Positions 21,217-31,776 of a stretch of 64,000 nucleotides of DNA are shown here, piece after piece. The translations under genes and the position numbers were made by a program. The stretch is from Protea cynaroides (lineage: Eukaryota; Streptophyta; Magnoliopsida; Proteales; Proteaceae), in NCBI GenBank assembly GCA_028583415.1, contig CM053270.1, forward strand, positions 50,236,663 to 50,300,662, given 5' to 3'. How positions within the stretch are numbered: the first letter of the stretch is position 1; each line of letters opens with the position of its first letter. The notes below the pieces were generated by a model. The model saw only the letters and a list, made by a program, of their open reading frames with translations, was not told the origin of the DNA and made no database searches.

Positions 21217-22861
21217 ATGGGTCTTCTTCTTACTCTGTTCTTCTTATGCCTCGTAGCTTTCACCAGTAAGTCCCTGACAAAACGAAAAGATTGGTTTTTT
21301 ATTCCTGTTTGATGCTTATCTAACCCTTTTGTTCCTTCTCCTTTAACAGATGCAGAGATCTCGACCAAGATTGGTGTAAACTATGGAACTCTGGGTGATA
21401 ATCTCCCTTCCCCAGCTCGATCCATGAAGCTCATCAAGAACCTGAAAGCACATAGCGTTAAGCTCTACGAGCCAGTCCCTGCAATCCTCAAGGCTCTCAG
21501 TAAAACCAATCTTGAAGTGGCTGTCATGATTCCGAACCAAGTAATTTCCAACATCTCATCAAACCAGACTCTCGCAGACGAATGGGTCAAAACCAATCTC
21601 GTCCCTTTCTATCCCAAAACCAAGATTCGTACCCTCTTCGTGGGTAACGAAATCTTCAGCTTCTACGGTGACCAAGACAAGAAAACCTGGTTCGATCTCA
21701 TCCCAACAATGCGGCGAATCAGATATTCCCTCAAAACCCACAACCTCCGAAAGATCAAAGTCGGAACTACATGTGCCATGGACGTTCTGCAATCATCCTT
21801 CCCACCCTCCAACGGAACTTTTCGTTCTGACTTAGCCTTACCAGTGATGAAACCTCTGTTACAGTTCTTAAACAAAACCAAATCTTTCTTCTTCATCGAC
21901 TCCTACCCTTTCTTCGTCTGGTCTGAGAACTACCCCAAAATAAGCTTCGATTACGCTCTGTTCCAGGGCAGTACTAAATACACCGACCCTGTAAGCGGCT
22001 TAACCTACACGAACCTGCTCGATCAAATGCTGGATTCAGTGATCTTCGCCATGGCCAAGCTTGGTTTCAAAGACGTACGGTTAGCGATCTCTGAAACCGG
22101 TTGGCCCAATTCGGGCGACATAGACCAGTTCGGAGCGAATACCCAGAATGCCGCTATATATAACCGGAATCTCATCCGGAAAATGACTGCCAAACCGGCG
22201 GTCGGAACGCCGGCCCGACCGGGTGTTGTCATACCGACCACAGTCTTCGCTTTGTATAATGAGAACCAAAAGGGTGGACCGGGAACGGAACGGCACTGGG
22301 GGCTGTTATTTCCGAACGGAACGGCGGTGTATGAGATTGACATGACTGGAGATACACCGGATTATGAATACAAGTCATTGCCTACACCGACGAATAATCA
22401 GCCGTACAGGGGGAAGATATGGTGTGTGGCGGTGCAGGGAGCAAATGTTACGGCTTTGGGGGGAGCAGTGAAGTATGCTTGCAGTCAGGGTAATGGAACC
22501 TGTGATGCGATTGAGCCGACCGGACACTGTTACGAACCGATATCGTTAGTCTCACATGCGAGTTACGCTTTTGCTTCTTATTGGATGCAATTCAGGAGTT
22601 CTGGTGGGACCTGCTATTTCAATGGATTAGCTTATCAAACGACTAGGGATCCAAGTAAGTCTCGTTTTATTATGGTTTTCAGTTTTTATGTGAAGTGGGC
22701 CATCATTAGGTTAGACTCAGGACAACCATCTGATAGGAATCAGGTGGAACTAATTATTATAATATTCTAATCTGACGGTTGTGTGGATTTGTTTATGAAT
22801 AATTTGTTTTGCAGGTCATGGATCATGCAAGTTCCCCAGTGTGACCCTTTCTGTGGTGTAG
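21217..22861 (+). CDS. Glucan endo-1,3-beta-glucosidase, GH17 with C-terminal X8 (CBM43) domain
   Basis: The gene has three exons: 21217-21265, 21350-22654 and 22815-22861. The introns are 84 and 160 bp with GT-AG ends and preserved phase, giving 466 aa. It hydrolyses beta-1,3-glucan (callose) at the cell wall or plasmodesmata. Residues 1-18 (MGLLLTLFFLCLVAFTNA) form a signal peptide split by intron 1. The mature start IGVNYGTLGDNLPSP is typical of GH17. The catalytic acid is Glu117 (FVGNEIFS) and the nucleophile Glu265 (AISETGWPNSGD). X8 starts near residue 373 (KIWCVA) with six cysteines at 375, 394, 401, 410, 438 and 456. Several N-glycosylation sites are present. No C-terminal GPI-type hydrophobic tail is visible. 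The protein ends soon after the last cysteine, and repeat DNA starts at the stop codon. If intron 2 were retained, translation would run to 22770 and lose the last X8 cysteine. This is the only ordinary host gene in the window. Confidence 0.93.
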
Positions 22862-23190
22862 AAATCCGCGCACCTGCCGCTGCCAAAGGTGGGATTTCAG
22901 CCGGTCCACCTCCCATGTATTGGTAGGCGGACTGTGATTCCCAGTCTTTGAATCAGCTGCAAGAGGTTCCTGCCGCGGGAGAGAGTGACCCTTTCTGGAT
23001 GATTTTGAGGAGACGGTTCTTTTTTTTTTTTCTTCTTTTTTTTTCTTTTTTCTTTACTTTCTTTTTAACTCTAATCCTTCCACTAGTATTGGATGGATCT
23101 AAATCTTCTCCTGCGGCAGCAGGAGGGTCTGGGGTTGATAAGGGGTTGGGATCAGTCGTCGACTTGTCTATCAATACATGAGAGGTAAGT
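22855..23190 (+). repeat. R1-type repeat, copy 2, abutting the glucanase stop codon
   Basis: The segment contains GGTGGGATTTCAGCCGGTCC and CCATGTATTGGTAGGCGG, the R1 core, followed by a CCTGCCGCGGGAGAG block and T/C-rich sequence (23020-23080), then a second partial block (CTTCTCCTGCGGCAGCAGGAG, near 23104). The first bases (TGTAGAAATC) resemble a start (GTATAGAAATCGTCTCCTGC) found near 24043, so the repeat may supply the TAG stop of the gene. Confidence 0.5.
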
Positions 23191-23227
23191 AGACTGAAAT
23201 CCCGTTCTTAACAGATAGCAGGTTGAC

Positions 23228-23400
23228 AAGGCATTCAAATCCTCTCCTATGGTCCTGTTGCCTGCTAAGGGTCGGATTTCAATCGGCTCACCCCCCAATG
23301 TATTGGCAGGCGGTCAGACTGAACCCAGCTCCCTTGGATCGACGGTAGGAACTTCCTGTATTTGGATCCAGTTGACAAGAGACGATTTGATTACGTATTG
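23228..23400 (+). repeat. R1-type repeat, copy 3
   Basis: This shares ATTCAAATCCTCTCC, GGTCGGATTTCAATCGGC, CCCCAATGTATTGGCAGGCG and CAGACTGAACCCAGCTCC with copy 1. It ends near GAGACGATTTG. Confidence 0.6.
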
Positions 23401-24654
23401 GATTATATTATATTCAATTATTTTGGCAGAGGATCAGTTAGTTTTGTTCCAGAGTTAACAGTCTATGGCGCCTTCTTTTTTCTTTTTTTTTTTGGTGCAA
23501 TTTTTTTGTTACTCCTTTAATCATTGTTGAATGATTAAAGCATTTTGGGACTTTATTTTGAATAAATAAATAGATTAATTATTCATTTATTTTGTTGGAT
23601 GAGGCTTTTTTGTTGTGAAATAAGATGTCAATTTTTCTTGGTATAATTGAAACTTGAAAGTTCTTACCAAAAAAAAAAAAAAAAATTTGAAATTTAAAAA
23701 GAACTTTTCCCTTTTTTCTTTTGTCTTTTGTCCATGTGACTCCATAAATTGTGGTAATCCTCTTCTCCCCAACTCTCGGCTCCCACCTCATCTAACTTTT
23801 GAAATGCATTGGAGTTCGAGTCGATTCACATTCCAACGGTTGGATGGAATGAAAGCCGAAGAGTCTGGAATGAAAGCCGAAGAGTCGAGGAGGAGAGGAT
23901 TTGGACTCCCATAAACTAGGTAACAGGATAATTTTGTCTAGAAAAAAAAAATTATGTCTGACAGTTCCTCTAGTTGTACGTCAGTACGATCATGCCGAAA
24001 CAACACCAGTGACTAGAGAGATCTATATATGTGCATTGTCAAGTATAGAAATCGTCTCCTGCAAGGGGTTTGGCAGGAGACTCAACTACATCTAGCTAAT
24101 GCTCTATACGTGGATGTCAGTTGGATCTAAATCTTCCATCTTATCTGATCACCGAGCCGACATCTTACCACGTTTCACCTTATCGGCTAAGATGGATGGT
24201 TAGGATCCAGTCGACATTTACATGTTCGGCATTAGTTGGATGTAGTCGAGTTTTTCTGCTGAACCTCTGACAAGAGACGATTTGGATCCCATTGTCAATG
24301 CATTATTAATCTTCGCAAATAGGGGTATTACATTTTTTCCATATTATGGCTAAAACGAAAGTAAGATCATGCATGGAGTTGAGTCAGCACACAATTATCT
24401 GAAATCCAATGGCTTGGTCGGATCGGTCGTACACGTTTATCTGAAATCTAATTAGAAAAAGAAAATTTCCCGGGGGTTAATTCACATTCAATGGTATGGA
24501 AGAAGCGTAGTTCTATGCTGGTTTGGTTGGTAGAATTTAAGGTTGTTAATTGTTGTTAGTAGGAACTGTTTTCTATATTTTTATTGTATTTGAACGTTTG
24601 GAAGAGTTATTTAATGGGGATGAAGCTATGATTTGAAATCCAATTAATACCTTT
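23401..24654. other. Repeat-rich intergenic DNA
   Basis: This includes poly-T and poly-A runs (23480, 23670), a perfect 10-bp hairpin CTTTAATCAT/ATGATTAAAG at 23515-23540, and a 21-bp tandem duplication TGGAATGAAAGCCGAAGAGTC at about 23846-23887. A block at 24040-24300 has R1-like ends (ATCGTCTCCTGC and GACGATTTGGATCC). No gene is supported. Confidence 0.5.
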
Positions 24655-25084
24655 TGTTAGAGTTATATGTGAGTTTAATTAGTTACTTAAATCAATTATT
24701 CAGTAGAGTCTGATTGATACGGTAGAATCGATTTGGTTTGATTTGTCACACGGTATAAGATAGATTTAGTAATTCTAGTTCTATTATGGAAATAGTTTTA
24801 GGCTTACAGTAGTATTCTATAAATACTGGGTTAGAGTCTCCACAGTCACAGTTAATGAAGTTCTCTCAACACCCATTAGCAAGAGATAAAAGAATATCCT
24901 CTGAAAGATGTGAAAGACTATAACTGAGAGATTTCTTGGAGACTGATGGAGTGTATGGGAATCGATCTCTTTAAATATGTATGTCTTTATGATTAATAGT
25001 TTATGATTTTTTCATTATATTCTAGGGTTCATGTATAGATTGTGATGGGTGAACTAGAAAACATATTCACATAAATGTCTAACA
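24655..25084 (+). mobile_element. Small solo LTR, probably copia type
   Basis: The 430-bp sequence has ends TGTTAGAGTTATATG and AATGTCTAACA (TGTTAG/CTAACA inverted termini) and a TATA box (CTATAAATACTGG near 24818). The flanks CCTTT and CTTTT give only an imperfect target duplication. No internal region is attached. Confidence 0.6.
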
Positions 25085-25160
25085 CTTTTGTGTTAAATGA
25101 GGCCTTGTATCATCAATCCATTCAAACTTATTACCATTGTGGTATTGTGTATGGATCTAA

Positions 25161-25427
25161 CCTTAAGGGATTGCTCAATTGGCAAAGAGTCTACACTTCA
25201 TAAAATGGAAGGTTTCAGGTTTGACTCATCTTACCATCTTGGGATCACTCACACGGGGTGTTAAGTGCTCTTTTCGTGCTTTGGATGCAATTGTAAAGGT
25301 TCTCATTCAACCTTAGAATGACCCGATCTATGCGATTATGGGGTCAATATAAGCTCATGGGATTAGTAAGGCCAAAGGTCTGAATACCCATCATTAACAC
25401 CAAAAAAAAAAAAAAAAAAAAAAAAAA
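25161..25427 (+). repeat. tRNA-derived SINE with poly-A tail
   Basis: The head GGGATTGCTCAATTGGCAAA resembles a pol III A box. About 40 bp on, GGTTTCAGGTTTGACTCATC resembles a B box. The body ends in a 26-A tail. The target duplication is unclear. Confidence 0.65.
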
Positions 25428-25479
25428 GATCAATGAGTTCGAGAAGTTAGAAGGTAATGTGAGCTCTCTCAAAACTGGA

Positions 25480-25612
25480 CAATAGTAGATAATGACTCGG
25501 TCCATGCGATTGTGGGGTCAGTATAAGCTTAAGGGATTAATCAGGCAAAAGGTCTGAATATCCATCATTAACAAAAATAAATAAATAAATAATGAGCAAC
25601 AGTAGATAATGA
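25480..25612 (+). repeat. 5'-truncated SINE copy with 16-bp target duplication
   Basis: The insert 25496-25596 matches the 3' part of the SINE at 25161 (TCCATGCGATTGTGGGGTCA... GGTCTGAATATCCATCATTA) and ends in an AAATAAATAA tail. It is flanked by CAATAGTAGATAATGA (25480-25495) and CAACAGTAGATAATGA (25597-25612), one mismatch. Confidence 0.75.
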
Positions 25613-26590
25613 ACAAGCTTAAACAACTGTTCAATAAAGTTAATTCATGAACCATCCTCCCGCCCCCAAGTGAATGAGAAGAATGAGAAAATTCAATGGA
25701 GCTCATTCTTCACGTTTGTTGGGGCCTGCATGAGAAAGGTGGTTGGTTCATTAATTAAGCTTTATCCAACAGTTCGTTAAGTTTGAACTTTCTTTGTTGT
25801 TGTCTATTTGTTTATACCATTGCAAAAGGTATAGAGATTCGAAAATACAGATACGGATTTATTTTCTTTTTTCTCTCTTTCTTTGCTGATCCCGTATATG
25901 ATTCGAGTTTTTAAATCTTAGAATTGACTACAAATTGAGTTCGAAAACATTCAAATCCTTGATTTTCTTGAACTCATTTGACCGAGTTTAGTACTTTTAT
26001 TCTAAAAAATTAGTGACATCTATACAAATATTATAAGAAAATGGTACTTTTTACTTGACATCAGCTAGTGTGAAGGTAGATTCCCTTTAACGCACACTCA
26101 TTGAGTCATTATCGAAACCACAATATGCAAGAGAATAATTTTGGTACTTGATATGGGAGTAGTGAGGGGGGTTTGATGTGATCCGACGTATACTGACCAC
26201 TAGTGTCAACAACACACCAAACCGGTGACAATATGAAATTTCCTTTATCCTAGAGAATCTAGGTGACATTTCTACAATATGTATTCAAAAAAATATGAAA
26301 TTGATTGTGATCATCTATACGTTAGCTAATATCAACCTGTATCAATCAGGTATTGATTTGATATTGGTTTCTATATCGATTCATTAAAATGATACCATAT
26401 CAACAAGATATACATATCGATCACGATAAATACCGATACCGAAACCTCAAAGCATGTCCATGGCTACAGGACATGATGAATCAAAGTCCAGACTCAAGAA
26501 AGTGACAGGTTAGAGAACTTGGGTCTCCTTGGGGATCTTGGAATTTAATACTGTAAAGCTCACATTAATGGTCCCATGAGGAAAATTTGA
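25613..26590. other. AT-rich intergenic DNA
   Basis: No gene is seen. A stretch near 26300-26460 is rich in ATCGATA/GATACC words and looks like old repeat DNA. Confidence 0.5.
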
Positions 26591-26594
26591 AAAA

Positions 26595-26720
26595 AAGAAA
26601 AACTCACAGCAGCGCGTTCAGCGGCTACTTTCTCTATGATGGCATCTCTATCTGGAGCACTGACCACCTAGTTTGAGAAGCGATCGAGCACCAGAGGCCA
26701 ATTAGATCTCCACCAACCCT
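26595..26720 (-). pseudogene. Possible relic exon of a host gene
   Basis: On the minus strand, TTTTTGCAG is followed by a frame reading GWWRSNWPLVLDRFSN, a TAG, then VVSAPDRDAIIEKVAAERAA, and then GTGAG. The acceptor- and donor-like ends and protein-like composition suggest one exon of an unidentified gene, inactivated by the stop. It could be coincidence. Confidence 0.3.
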
Positions 26721-27185
26721 GCAAAAGAGGGAGACAGACATAAAGAAACATAGTTCGAGGATCCGATCTCAAATCAACTCGGTGCTGCCGTGATGGAACA
26801 GGACGAATCAGGAAGAATCGGTAGAAAAAACCAGACATCACGTTGAATCAGGGTGTGACTCAGCATCGGCCGATTCAACCGAGCCGATTCTTAGTCCTCA
26901 AACCATGTAAAGACTAAAGAGCACTTCTTTATATTAATGCACTCACATGTTGGTCTTTCGACAAAGAAATCAGTGGAGACTGATTCTCCTTGTCGAGACG
27001 GATTGGATTTATTTATTTTTTTGGGGTCCCATTTATTTATTATGGTTCCATGTTGCTAGCGTGGATCTTAACCAAAAAAAAAAAAAACTGTTGCTAGCAT
27101 GGAGAATCTTCCACTCCACAGCAGTTGGCATGCAAGATTCACTATGATAAAAAAAGAAAAAGGTTCATAAGATTTAGGGGAATTT
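26721..27185. other. Intergenic DNA with a tiny retroposed A-tail
   Basis: TGTTGCTAGCGTGG (27051-27064) and TGTTGCTAGCATGG (27088-27101) flank only ATCTTAACC plus 13 A. This looks like a SINE insertion truncated almost to its tail. No gene is seen. Confidence 0.45.
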
Positions 27186-27189
27186 AAAT

Positions 27190-27562
27190 TCGGACAATCG
27201 AATTTGGATAGCTGGGGTCGGATTCGAATGCGAATTCAGATATTAATCAAATGGATCTGATTATAACCGCTTCGTTTAACCTAGCTAGTATTAAACGCAT
27301 ATAGCCACTTAAGGTTTGTCTCTTATTTTCTTAAGGTAGACAATACATTTGTTTTGAACTAGGGTTTTCTCTCATTTTCCTTGCAATTATATTCTAATTT
27401 GTCATTTTTCGTATTTGAATTGAATTTTTCGAATTCGAATTGAAATTTGATTCTATACATCCGGTAGATTTTGGATTGGATTTGGATCGAGTAGTTGATA
27501 AATAGATTCGAATTCGGATAGTAGTGTACTAGATTGGAATTTAATCCGTTTACATCCCTACA
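27190..27562 (-). mobile_element. hAT-like MITE remnant
   Basis: The right edge reads ATCCGTTTACATCCCTA, the complement of TAGGGATGTAAACGGAT, a common end of plant hAT MITEs. The interior is full of GGATTCGAATTCGG-type words. The left end is not clear. Confidence 0.4.
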
Positions 27563-28060
27563 TAAGATTTGGTAAGTGAGAGAAAATGTTGAGAGGGGAG
27601 AGAATGTGTTATTTATGTAAGAAAATTAGGGGGGAAGTTCATGTAAAATAACTTTACGAGATAGGCGACCAAATTTGAGGCGTGATTATTCAAATAATTC
27701 GCATCCATCCATCAGTCAAATGCTAAATTATTAATTAATCTTTGCAACTTACGACTTGAGCACGGTTGTGTTGGGCATTAATTTTTTAACAGCACTAGAC
27801 TTAGCTGGACCTGATGTTGTTCAAAATTATGCTTAATTTTCTCATCTTCCAACCCAAGTTGGACCATTAATTTTGGATCAAAACCAAGTTTCCTTATTTG
27901 GATCTGACATGAATATGGGTTTGTGTTTTTTAAACCCCTGGAGGGTTGGGCTGGATCAAAGTTGAAGCCTCGGACTAAGCCCGACAAGGCCCAACCCAAC
28001 TCTATTTGGCTATATTCATTGTGTAATATTATTTTATATGTAAATATATATTATATTCTA
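27563..28060. other. AT-rich intergenic DNA
   Basis: GGTTGGGCTGGATC and AAGCCCGACAAGGCCCAACC words (27945-28000) look like decayed MITE sequence. No gene is seen. Confidence 0.4.
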
Positions 28061-28072
28061 TCAAACCCTAAG

Positions 28073-28360
28073 GCTATGTTTGGTTGTAAGGGGAATTGAA
28101 GGGAAAGGAGGTTAAATTTTTAAACTTAAAAGGGAAATTTTTATAGTTGTAACTAGGGGTGCAAGTTTTACCCTAACAACCCGAACCCGTCCTGAACCTG
28201 ATCAGGGCCAAACCTGCCCTAAACCCTAAGAGGGCCGGGTTAGGGTCATGTTTTTTTAAAATCACATCAAGGTTGGGTCAGGTCAGGGTTGAGGTCTAGG
28301 GCTGAGCCTGACCCGATCCTACCTGACCATATATATAAACCCTAATTTGGGTACCTTTCC
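28073..28360 (+). repeat. MITE-like sequences
   Basis: AGGCTATGTTTGGTTGTAAG (28072) resembles AGGCTTTGTTTGGTTGCAAG at 63128, each followed by GGAATTGAAGGGAAAGG-like sequence. This is a dispersed repeat end. From 28155, TAGGGGTGCAAG starts a hAT-like MITE with GGGTTAGGGTCA and AGGTCAGGGTTGAGG words. A similar GGGTT-rich block occurs at 53290-53490. Confidence 0.45.
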
Positions 28361-28385
28361 TAAATCATAAGACATCAGTCGTCAT

Positions 28386-29183
28386 CAAACATTAAGGCAC
28401 AGGTGATGTTTTCTTTACCATCCTCTTCATCTTCAGTTTCTTGGAAGTAGGTTCCTCCTTTGCTATGGCAGAAGATCTGGGGGTGTAGGACACTTCCTAA
28501 GATCAAGCATTTCCTTTGGAGGTGTTGTGCATAGGGGGTGGCCTCGAGTGAGGGGCTTGTTCAAAGGAATGTTTCGGTGAATCTGATCTGTAAGCGGTGT
28601 GTTAAGTCGAAGAAACGATTGACCATTTATTGCTTTCTTGTTTGTTTGCTAGGGTGGCCTGGTTGGGTTCCCAAATGGCATTTCATATACCATCCCAGCA
28701 TAATCTTCCTGTGTTTCAATGGCTTTTGCAGCTTTCTAATATTAAGTCAGTTCCAAAACTTGTGGGGTGGAAGGTGTTTTCCTTTGGGGCGTTCATGTAT
28801 TGGAATTTGTGGGTATCTCGAAATGAGTTTTATTTCGAACATAAATTAGCCTTTCCAATTGATGTCATTATACAAGCTGAAAAGGCCTTCACTGAGTATA
28901 TGGCGGCCATTGAAGCTGTTCATGATGTCTTATCCTCTTCTATAATTGCAGGTACTCTTCTAGCAAGGTTTGGAGTTGTCCACAAAATGGTTTTGTAAAG
29001 CTCAATGCCGATGCAACGTTGTAATTGGATCAGAAGAGCGGTAGTATCGGCTTTGTTGTTCGTGATGGCTGCGGGATCCCACTTCTTGCTATCTCTAAAC
29101 CAGTTCCTTTTGTGTCATCTATCGTGGGGGAGGCCTTGGCTATCAGGGCTAGAGTTCTTATGGCTTGTCTGGCAGGGTATTTT
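28386..29183 (+). pseudogene. LINE-derived zf-RVT and RNase H-like ORF, left part
   Basis: The sequence encodes a zf-RVT segment (KIWGCRTLPKIKHFLWRCCA, then GLVQRNVSVNLICKRC) and the start of an RNase H-like domain (FVKLNADATL, with a candidate catalytic Asp; SIGFVVRDGCGIPLLAISKP; GEALAIRARVLM, with a candidate Glu). Several stops and frameshifts break it. It ends at 29183, where the copia complex is inserted inside the RNase H domain. The right half resumes at 52123. It is a 5'-truncated LINE (or an old RNase H-like retrogene of LINE origin). Confidence 0.8.
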
Positions 29184-29569
29184 TGATGAACTTGATATGA
29201 CACTTAGAGGGGGGAGTGAATCAGTGTTTGAAATTTTTCCTTGATAATTTCACTGCTACCAGAGCTGATAGAGATCTAATTTTTCACATACACACAAACG
29301 CATATAAATCTACCTCGCTACCACTCAGTGGCCAGGTCTACTCGATTTGCACATTTACCTTGCAAGCCATTCCACGTATTCCAAAATATAGCAGAAAGCA
29401 AAATAAGGAACACAAAGATATTACATGGTTCACCACTACAGTGTGTGATGGTTAGTCCACGGAATAATACCCAACGGGCTCTGCATTTACTCAATATTCA
29501 GATTTTAGTCTCTTAAAGACAAGGATACTAACTCTAGGTTTTCGCAACATAAAACTGAGAGGGTATAAC

Positions 29570-31692
29570 TGTCACACCCCAACTCGACCAACCGAACGGT
29601 GGAGTGAACCGCATGAACAACGGTTCACACCGGATCTCGAAAGGCCGGTCCACCCATACAAACCAATACACATAACCACAACGAATATAAATATACAAGA
29701 AGACTTAAATAGAGAACGAGTACTATTGATAATTTAAATAAATATCCCAATTCAAATTCAAAGAAAAATAATAACTTTACACTCTTAATAACAAACAAAA
29801 ATAACTGAAATAAATAAATAAAACCACACGTACACGCAAAGGGCACCGCATGAAGGCCATGCCTGGCCCCGCCCGCCTCGACATCCAACACCGCAGGACC
29901 ACCATACGCCGGAGCCTTTATGTAATCGCCACAGTATAACCTGCATCCGGACTAAAACAATGAAACAAAGGGGAGCACACAACACAACCAGAAGACAACG
30001 CGGCACAAGAAGCATGAGAACAATCATTTATGCCGGGTCCGGTTTAAGTTTGCAAGTGCAAGAAAGGTTTGGTGGCCCCCGCACCTCTATACACGAGGTG
30101 TGGCGCGCACAAGAATCACACTACCACCAACCCACATGCACCCATCATGGAAGAGAAGAGCTAAGGATACCCGCACCTCCCGATACTCTACCCAACCAGG
30201 ACCTAAGCCCCACGGCCGGGCTCACAAACCGGGCTCGCAACTAACCAACCATAGTCAACAAGATGCCATCCCAAAGACAACCGTCTACGGCAAAAGAAGA
30301 GCTAGAGCGGCGGGCCGGGTCGGAGACCACCAAACCTCACCTCCCCCGAACCCTATCCGCAACTAACCCACAGGAAGAAACAAACGCGTAGACCCTATCC
30401 CAACAAACTCCCACGGCAAGAGATAGAGCTAAAGCATCGGGACAAGGGCTCGACTGAATCCTCGACCACACAACGATGGCCGGACAACATCAATATCGGA
30501 GACCACCGTACCAGATCTCCCCGATACCCCACCCGACCAAGCAGTTAAGATAAAAACACAAAGGTGCCAGGTGAAGAGCGACCAAGGCCCATGCCCCACT
30601 CCAACACCAACGAAAACAACACATGCCTAACAATCACACCTATGAAGCATGAACAAAAAAAGAAAGAAAGGAGACAGTGAATATGCACAAACACACATCA
30701 TAGATTTCAATGATTAACAACGACGCCCATAATATTAGGTTTAGGTCGATTCCCTTACCCGACGCTGCTCAATAACTTGCCACGCGCAAGGTCCAAACGA
30801 AGTCACAAAGTCCTACATAATATTAGGGTTTCAAAAATAACATTCTTAGGTTCATGTTGGTCGAAACCAACAGAGATCACAAACTACCCTCACGAGCCGA
30901 CCGGTGGCATGTACGGCCGCAGCCTCGTGGAAAGAGGCGACCGGTATGGTCACCGGTCCCCCACAACCAACCCCCGAGAGGTAGGGTCGCAACATACCGG
31001 CCGCACTATGTACAACCGGTATAGCGACCGGATGTCCCGAAAGACCATACATGGTTTCTTGACCGCCGTTGATCATCCTCCATGGATTTCGTGGTTTCCT
31101 CTATCCACTAAGTCTAGGCTTGGTAGAGCTATCCCCAACCATCAAGTCCATTCGATGAATATCACTCGAAACTCGAATCTAGGGTTGACGGCAACTTAGG
31201 GTTTATTGGCCAATTTAGGTTTTAGATCAATACCTACTTTGCATGGTATTGATCCACCCACACAACTACAAGGGTAAGAAGATGGATTCAAACACTTACC
31301 GCGGAGGAGCGAGAGCTCCAAACGAATGGCGGCACCTCCTTCTTCTTCCAGCCCCCCCAAGCCCCTCTAGGGTTGTGAGAGACAATGGAAAGGATTGAGG
31401 GATTAAGGGTGTATTTATAGGCTGAAATAGGGTTTAGTAACCCTACTAGGATTAGGAAACTTTAGGACGAAATCGGAAGCGGGACCCGCAGAGACAAATT
31501 TCAAATTCCCGCACATAGCGGCAGCCAACCGGTCGACCGGTACCATCATCCGTACCATCGACCGGTATACCTAAAATCAGGTATAATTGGTCGACCCGGT
31601 CCGATTTGACCGTTGTTACCGTTGCCCCGCGGCTCTGATGACGAGAGCCACGACACAAAACCAGGTAGACCGGTTTCGAGGCGGGTCTTACA
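29570..31692 (-). mobile_element. Solo gypsy LTR (family E) nested in copia LTR a
   Basis: On the minus strand it starts TGTAAGACCCGCC (31692) and ends GTGTGACA (29570). A perfect TSD ATAAC is at 29565-29569 and 31693-31697. A minus-strand TATA (CTATAAATAC) lies near 31412-31420. ACCGGTCGACCGGT-type palindromes cluster at 31530-31565 and near 30900-31030. Length 2123 bp. Confidence 0.9.
29845..30816 (-). pseudogene. Relic of the LTR microprotein frame, family E
   Basis: On the minus strand, GGATGCAG is followed by GYTV, a frame change, then DYIKAPAYGGPAVLDVEAGG and a decayed Cys tail (CTC). The matching upstream exon (near 30816-30762) keeps GACTTTGTGA and a damaged donor (GGGTAAGG) but has an in-frame stop. 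It is not functional, but it shows the same layout. Confidence 0.4.
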
Positions 31693-31776
31693 ATAACAAT
31701 TCCAAGATTCAAGCTATAACAGCCAGTGTCCAGCACCCACTGAACACACAACAAAAGAGTATTTTTTGGGGCTTAT

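Noticed and set aside
23515..23540. Perfect 10-bp hairpin as a transcription terminator
   Set aside because: Rho-independent terminators do not apply to a plant nuclear gene, and the hairpin is 650 bp from the glucanase stop.
25161..25240. tRNA gene candidate
   Set aside because: The A- and B-box-like sequences are diverged, no cloverleaf closes, and the unit ends in poly-A, so it is a SINE.
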